A stretch of DNA of 64,000 bases. It comes from Chondrilla cf. caribensis. Taxonomy: Eukaryota > Porifera > Demospongiae > Chondrillida > Chondrillidae. Made by a program: the position numbers and the translations under genes. This document shows, one piece after another, positions 58,770 through 64,000 of the stretch. Numbering within the stretch: the first letter of the stretch is position 1; each line of letters begins with the position of its first letter. The stretch lies in the NCBI GenBank assembly GCA_964020155.1, contig OZ026558.1, positions 2,036,663 through 2,100,662 on the forward strand, read 5' to 3'. The notes below the pieces were generated by a model. The model did not search any database. It had not been told where the DNA came from and saw nothing but the letters and a program-made list of their open reading frames with translations.

Positions 58770-59967
58770 TTAAGCTATAGAATACTAATTATTTTGTCAA
58801 TGTAATAATTATTACAAGAACATTAAATTTTATTATCATTGTTATATTGTTATAATTATAACTTAAAGGTGCATGACATGATTGTGTGGCTAGGTTATAG
58901 TGTTTGGTATGTTGGTGCGAGCACATAATGCTAGTGTACATTGTACATTGTCTCCTGTTTGTGTTACAGATTCCTTGGTAAAGCAACATGACCTTGCAAA
59001 CAGGATTCACAAAGCACTCATTTACAATCCTACGAAGACTTGGAGGTCTTTTCAAAAAGCAACAACTATCTGTATATATGTCCGTACATGGTGGTGACAG
59101 TACTAGTAGCTGTGCTGGTTATAATGTTGGTATGATCATGTGAGTATATCCCTTCCCCCATTATTTTACATTATGTAGTATTTGATGTGCATTATCCCCG
59201 ATTTCCATGCAGTGAGAGTAAAGCCACTGCCTTTGCTAAGGGAAGTCATTAAGACTGGTCAAGGAAAACTTATTCATGATCTCATGCTCATTGAAACACT
59301 TTATTGTATCCATTAATTTTGTCTACGTTGCAAAAATCAGATTCATTCAAAACAGTAAATAAGCTGAATTTCAGTGTGCATGGTTTTAGGTGTCTAACAC
59401 TTATGATGTAATCATTATAATAATATTGTTTTATGCTATTATATATATTGCTGTGACATTTTTTAAACGCTCCAAATAACAATATAATAGAATCAAAGAA
59501 TCACACGTATTGAATGCAAGTAAATGATCTTGAGTCAATCCTGCCTTGCTTGAAGCAACTTTGGAGTTGTCAAGGTTGGATCTGCGTGAGGATCGGCATT
59601 CATGTATGCACATCATTGTTGATCTCAGGAGTTAGTAGGCAAGCCGAATAAGAAACCAATGCACTAGACTGAGTATATATAGGGCCATTGACCAGTTCAG
59701 TGCGTGGTTTGATCTCGATGACATTTGCTGACTAGCGCTGCATGGTTCCTGCTGACTCAGCGGGTGTATGTAGATCACGTGCTTGAATGTTCAAGCGATT
59801 GGGCAGAACCACTATCAAGTCACGCGATTTGCATGTGATTCCCATTCCCTTGAGTACTGGACGGGATGGAGATCTTGGTAAATCTTTTGGCTGTTCCTGA
59901 AGCCTAAAATGAAAGACGTTGCTTCGTGAAATATATCAGCAACCGGCTCACCTACAGTGTGCCTTGT
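58770..59967. other. Spacer with weak exon-like segments
   Basis: At 58971 an acceptor-like TGTTACAG precedes an open segment (SLVKQHDLANRIHKALIYNP). At 59213 another acceptor-like ATGCAG precedes VRVKPLPLLREVIKTGQGKL and a stop near 59317. Neither has a convincing partner. 59680-59967 has a more balanced base composition and may be promoter sequence for the exon that follows. Confidence 0.3.
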
Positions 59968-60473
59968 ATAAAGTCACTTGCTAAGATTTAACTCAATACT
60001 AGTTTACCCGCTTTCGTTGATCATTATTGGAACATCTACGTATTTGTTTGCGTCCGACTCGTTCCGTCTAGCTATTTAGCAACCATGAACACAGTGATGA
60101 AGACCTTGAGTCCATTCACGAGAAGATATGTTCCATCCTGTCCCAGCTGAGAAACCAGGGCACCCATGCCACTTTCGAGGAGGAATGGAGGAGAGACCAG
60201 CAAGTACGTAGGTCTACTCACTGCTGAGTGGTATTACAATCTAGATTGTGGTGTTCAGTGTTGCATGTACGTGCATACGTGTACTCCTCATGTTGGTTAA
60301 TGTGTCTTGTAGGCATGCCTGCATATACGAAAGTCAAGTACTTTTGTGCGTTTCAGTCAGGATGCTTACATGGCTTGCACTGTGTACATGTCTGTAGGAT
60401 AGTGTTTCAAGTAGTATTTATTGTCAAGTTTTGTATGTGTGTGTGTACAATAGAAAATCTCTACTGTGAACAC
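59968..60473 (+). other. Duplicated 5' region with one conserved exon, copy 1
   Basis: Homologous to 63488-64000. Both copies keep an open segment reading HSDEDLESIHEKICSILSQL, then RNQGTHAT, ending RRDQQ before a GTACGT donor (exon end 60203). The copies differ by an 18-nt in-frame indel just before the donor (here FEEEWRRDQQ), which argues for coding constraint. Upstream in this frame is a TAG, so either the exon starts at an acceptor or this copy is broken. An out-of-frame ATG lies at 60085. No downstream exon was found; the family is unknown. Confidence 0.45.
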
Positions 60474-60624
60474 TTTTCGCCCTTGTTTTATATCCTTATT
60501 ATGGAGGTTTATTCAATTCAGAGGTCATTTAATACACTACAGTACGCTACACAGGAACTCAAAATGGTGCCATTACAGAACTTTCCACAGTTCAGAGTTT
60601 CAACATAGATAGAGTTCCACTACA
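60446..60624. mobile_element. MITE family D, copy 3 (diverged)
   Basis: Shares TATGGAGGTTTATTCAATTC, AGAGGTCATTTAATACACTA and a TAGAGTTCCACTACA right end with the copies in intron 23 of the EGF gene. It overlaps the right edge of the duplicated 5' region, and the same left end is visible at 63970-64000. Confidence 0.7.
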
Positions 60625-61295
60625 TATACGTAAATAAGTACATAGCTCTATCTATGCACTATGGTGCTAAACTGGGATACAAACTGGACCAGGGTACTAC
60701 ACTGTGTCCATTTTTACATATCATGTTGGTCAGTGTGTTTTGTATGCATGTCTATGTGAATGAAGTGTGTCACGTAAGCTTCAAGTAGGGCAGTAGGGTA
60801 GTTACACAGCCAGTTTTGTATTCATTGTCATTATACGTACGTATGAATCCAGCAAACATGCCTTGTTTTTTGCACTTACAGATATTGATGCTTATATATG
60901 TACCTGTAGATATTTCACTTATTGTGTTAACTAATGTACATACATATGTACATATTTACTTACACACAATGATTGTTCTAAATACATATGTATGTAGTCT
61001 TTTGTGCATAGTTACAACTTAATGCCTCGGTTTCTCCATTCATATCAACAGTACGTGCATACAAACGTTTGACATATGGAGAATCATTCTTGACTATTAT
61101 CAGTAATGTTTATCAAAATGCAATTCACTACAAGTTATGGATGTGTATGTATGTGTGTGTCATCATCTGGTGATTATTGTATGTAATTAGATGGGTACAA
61201 GATGTACTGTAATACTAGTAAGACTACTGTAACAGAAGCTTTAGAAAAAATAGCCATTATTTATCACAAACGTTTGTTAGTTCATTAATTTGTGT
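60625..61295. other. Intergenic, no gene seen
   Basis: TACATA/TATGTA-rich spacer between the duplicated 5' region and the 3' end of the collagen gene. No motif supported. Confidence 0.5.
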
Positions 61296-62378
61296 TCACT
61301 TAGTGCAAACAGCACATGTGAGCTCCTTCTGGGGGTCATAGGGTGGACAGTCAATCCCATTGCAGGTGGCCTCCACGTGGTAGAAAACTGCCCCATTTTT
61401 GTCAGCTACACTCCCAGGAATGGATTCAGGATTTTTGTCAACACATTCATACATTGTTCTGTGGTGGTTGCTTGCATAATATGTTGTCATGAGATATCCC
61501 GAGTACTCCAGTGTCCAGGATGTTGGACATTCATCTCTTGCTGGTAACATGAAGAGTTTAGATCTAGAAGTACAGCAAACTGCACAGGGTACATTGTGTT
61601 GATACACATGTGAAAGTGGAGAGTTTGTTTGAGTTTCGTATTCAGTTCCATGGAGTGGACTGTGCCCTTGTACCCCAGCACGATAGCTGGAATACTTGGG
61701 TTCTTCAGGTAGACAGAGGTAGTTTGCCCCACCTCCAGTATTACTGTACCAGCTCCCAGCAGTAATCCCCTGGTAGACTAGTTCTGTTCCTGGTATGTTA
61801 GGACAGGTTGTATTTCCCCATCTAATGTAGACAGTTCCTCCAGCGGGTGGACCTTGAGGTCCAGGAGGACCCATGGGACCCACGTCTCCCTTCATTCCTT
61901 TATCCCCATCACGTCCATCTTTCCCTGTAGCTCCAGGTGCCCCTGTTAGTCCATCTCTCCCGTCCCTCCCTCTGATGACATCAAGGTTGGGACAAGATGG
62001 ACTAGTATCATCATCGTTGTTATCTTGTCTCTTCACAATTCCACCAGCTCCTGTTGTTAGCAATGACAATATTATTACTGTATGTATGTACATTGAGATG
62101 TGTGTCCAGGTTTTATATGACATTAGACTATGTAGTTTGCTCACAATAAATTTACTGTCCACATACGTACGTACATATGCATAACCTGTTTGTTTGTATG
62201 TACGTATGTATATTGCCATCATACACAGTAGAAGGTACAGTACGAACAGTACATTCACTACTTACATACATAGATTTTGTTTAGTCATTATAGTATACCT
62301 CCCATCCTCACCTTCAGCTAGGTTGGTGATAGCAGAGATGACCACTATGGTAGTGATGAGTATGGCTGGTGTCCTCAT
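61296..62378 (-). CDS. Short-chain (spongin-type, C4-like) collagen, two exons, 273 aa
   Basis: Exon 1 (62378-62312) encodes the signal peptide MRTPAILITTIVVISAITNL and ends phase 1 at a GTGAGG donor. Exon 2 (62050-61296) follows a CTAACAACAG acceptor. GIVKRQ offers a furin-type site. Next come DVIRGRDGRDGLTGAPGATG and further Gly-X-Y repeats to GPPGPQGPP, about 14 triplets. The C-terminal domain starts VYIRWGNTTCPNIPGTELVY, continues GGGANYLCLPEEPKY, has CAVCC, ARDECPTSW, and ends LTCAVCTK. This RWG.TTCP and GGGANYLCLP pattern is, to my knowledge, that of short-chain collagen C4 of freshwater sponges and its cnidarian relatives. It is a secreted matrix protein. The longer in-frame ATG at 62258 is intronic and lacks a good signal peptide. 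Confidence 0.9.
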
Positions 62379-62934
62379 GGCTGTGATCTGAAATAGCACT
62401 ACCTTTAGTCCTCAATGTATGGAATAATTGTATATGATACGTAACTCTAACTACAAGTACATAAGTATCTGGTGTTATTAGAATCAAGCTTGTCTTTTAT
62501 ACTATTAGGTTGATGATGGTGGGGGTGGGCCCCGGGACGGGGGTATTTACCAAGTCAGCAAGTTATCATAGTGTTAGGCTGTGTCAGCTTTGAATTTCCC
62601 TTGCACTTTTGTATGTACTCTGTCACTTGCTATGCTCATTTCTGATGACCTTTTCTATATCCATTAGTGTGTTTCCAGTGTTGTATGATTATTCAAACTT
62701 TAGCAGTATGTAGTATAGCCCTCGCCCACAGTGTGTCTTATTGTGTTATAGTGTGTGTATGTATACATATGTATGCGAATATGTACCTTGATTGAACAGT
62801 GGAATACATACGTATGTTTATAGGTAAAATTACCATACCGGTATTATGATAATTAATTTCATGATGTACATCAAATTGCACTGCGCACAATCTACACAGA
62901 GTGGTTATCTTCTCCTGATGAATCTACGTACATA
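62379..62934. other. Upstream region of the short-chain collagen gene
   Basis: No gene is seen. Contains a GGTGGGCCCCGGGACGGGGG stretch (62525-62546), unusually G+C-rich for this DNA, and TACGTA-type simple sequence. Confidence 0.45.
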
Positions 62935-63142
62935 CCATATAGTGGGAAATTTTCTTGTGCCAAAATTTTTCGCGAATGGCTCCAAAAATGAATATTTGCT
63001 GATAAATTTTTCGCAGATGCTGGCCACAGTCATGTGATAGAACCACGAGAACACCTAATTCACAGATTTTATTTTTGCAGATGTTAGGGCAACCGTGAAA
63101 TCTGTGAAAATTTTGTCCCATTAAAATTTCCCACTGTACGGT
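62935..63142. mobile_element. MITE family E
   Basis: ATAGTGGGAAATTTTCTTGT at the left pairs with the reverse complement of the right end (ACAGTGGGAAATTTTAATGG). A sub-terminal AAAATTTTTCGCG block is mirrored. A possible older relative lies at about 31030-31230. Confidence 0.75.
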
Positions 63143-63219
63143 AAACTACACACACCTGTAAGACTACTACACCATATACGTATATGTATGATGTTTTAGC
63201 TGTTCACATTTTTGACCCT

Positions 63220-63481
63220 CATTGAGCACAGACAACACACGTGAACTCCTTCTCACAATCTTAGGGAGGACATGGTATTCCATTGCAACATGGCCTCCAT
63301 GTGGTAGAATTGGCCATTGGTGTTACCATTGTTGCCAGGGACGGATTCTGGCTCTTTGTCAATACATTCATAGGTTGTTCTGTAGTGACCTTCAATAAGT
63401 GTGTTGTCATGAGTATTCCTGAGTACTCCAGTATCCAGGTTGTTTGGCATTCATCTCTTGATGGCAAGAGGAAGAGTTTAA
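63220..63481 (-). pseudogene. Truncated second copy of the short-chain collagen C-terminus
   Basis: Corresponds to the last 85 or so codons of the gene at 61296: SRDECQTTWILEYSGILMTT, then in another frame TTYECIDKEPESVPG, then CNGIPCPP followed by TAA and a decayed FTCVVCAQ end. At least two frameshifts and one stop. It is cut at about 63481, where the duplicated 5' region begins, so the breakpoint of that duplication lies inside this gene. Confidence 0.88.
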
Positions 63482-63487
63482 ATCCAT

Positions 63488-64000
63488 CACTTGCTAAGGT
63501 TTAACTCAATACTAGTTTACCCACTTTCGTTGATCATTATTGGAACATCTTCGTATTTGTTTGCGTCCGACTCGTTCCGTCTATTCAACAACCAGGACCA
63601 CAGTGATGAAGACCTTGAGTCCATTCACGAAAAGATATGTTCCATCCTGTCCCAGCTGAGAAACCAGGGCACCCATGCCACTTCCGAGGCAGAAAGAAAG
63701 GAGAAGTCGCAATGGAGGAGAGACCAGCAAGTACGTAGGTCTACTCACTGCTGAGTGGTATTGCAATCTAGATTGTGGTGTTCAGTGTTGCATGTACGTG
63801 CATACGTGTACTCTTCATGTTGGTTAATGTGTCTTGTAGGCATGCCTGCATATACGAAAGTCAAGTACTTTTGTACGTTTCGGTCAGGATGCTTACATGG
63901 CTTGCACTGTGTACATGTCTGTAGGATAGTGTTTCGAGTAGTATTTATTGTCAAGTTTTGTATGTGTGTGTGTACAATAGAAACTCTCTACTGTGGACAC
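63488..64000 (+). other. Duplicated 5' region with one conserved exon, copy 2 (runs off window)
   Basis: Copy of 59968-60473. The open segment reads HSDEDLESIHEKICSILSQL, RNQGTHAT, then SEAERKEKSQWRRDQQ with the extra six codons, ending at 63730 before GTACGT. In this copy the frame stays open upstream to about 63491. The remainder of any gene would be beyond 64000. Confidence 0.5.

Noticed and set aside
58971..59317. Two acceptor-preceded open segments suggesting a small gene
   Set aside because: Donor for the first segment is poor, phases cannot be tested and no homology is recognised; kept only as a note in the spacer entry.

Overview
This is eukaryotic, metazoan DNA. Coding sequence is split by GT-AG introns, a poly(A) signal follows the largest gene, and the non-coding DNA is AT-rich and full of small inverted-repeat transposons and microsatellites. 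The gene content (a short-chain, spongin-type collagen, collagen plus lectin-like secreted proteins of a type known from sponges and cnidarians, and a large NIDO/EGF/FN3 membrane protein) suggests a sponge, probably a demosponge. That assignment is inference; no ribosomal or mitochondrial marker lies in the window.

Layout. 1-1804 (+): 3' part of a multi-pass membrane protein. 4358-5841 (+): a single-exon type II, fucosyltransferase-like enzyme broken by one frameshift. 7290-8295: a decayed LINE reverse-transcriptase tail and a pogo-like MITE. 8.9-19.6 kb (-): three copies of a collagen/stalk/lectin-like gene; only the third (18244-19548) is intact. 20949-26605 (-): a complete five-exon manganese superoxide dismutase gene (222 aa). 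A decayed copy of it lies inverted at 10217-12031, so the two form the arms of a large, eroded palindrome around the lectin-like genes. 27211-27438 (+): an orphan membrane-anchor exon, the inverted partner of the first collagen/lectin copy. 29284-30437 (+): the C-terminal two exons of a DIPK1/FAM69-type divergent kinase. 30.5-43.2 kb: gene-poor, repeat-rich DNA. 43253-57530 (+): a 28-exon gene for a predicted 1311-residue type I membrane protein (signal peptide, NIDO, 21 EGF domains, one FN3, one transmembrane helix, short tail). 57.9-59.9 kb: tandem repeats. 59968-64000: a short-chain collagen gene (61296-62378, -), a truncated copy of it, and two copies of a duplicated 5' region with one conserved coding exon.

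Most genes with a predicted function act at or outside the plasma membrane or in the secretory pathway (lectin-like, collagen, EGF/NIDO receptor, glycosyltransferase, multi-pass protein, secretory kinase); mitochondrial SOD2 is the exception. The lectin-like, collagen and fucosyltransferase genes each have damaged or truncated relatives nearby. This looks like a rapidly duplicating cell-surface/matrix locus. A role in recognition or adhesion is possible but is inference only. I saw no rRNA, tRNA or CRISPR array.
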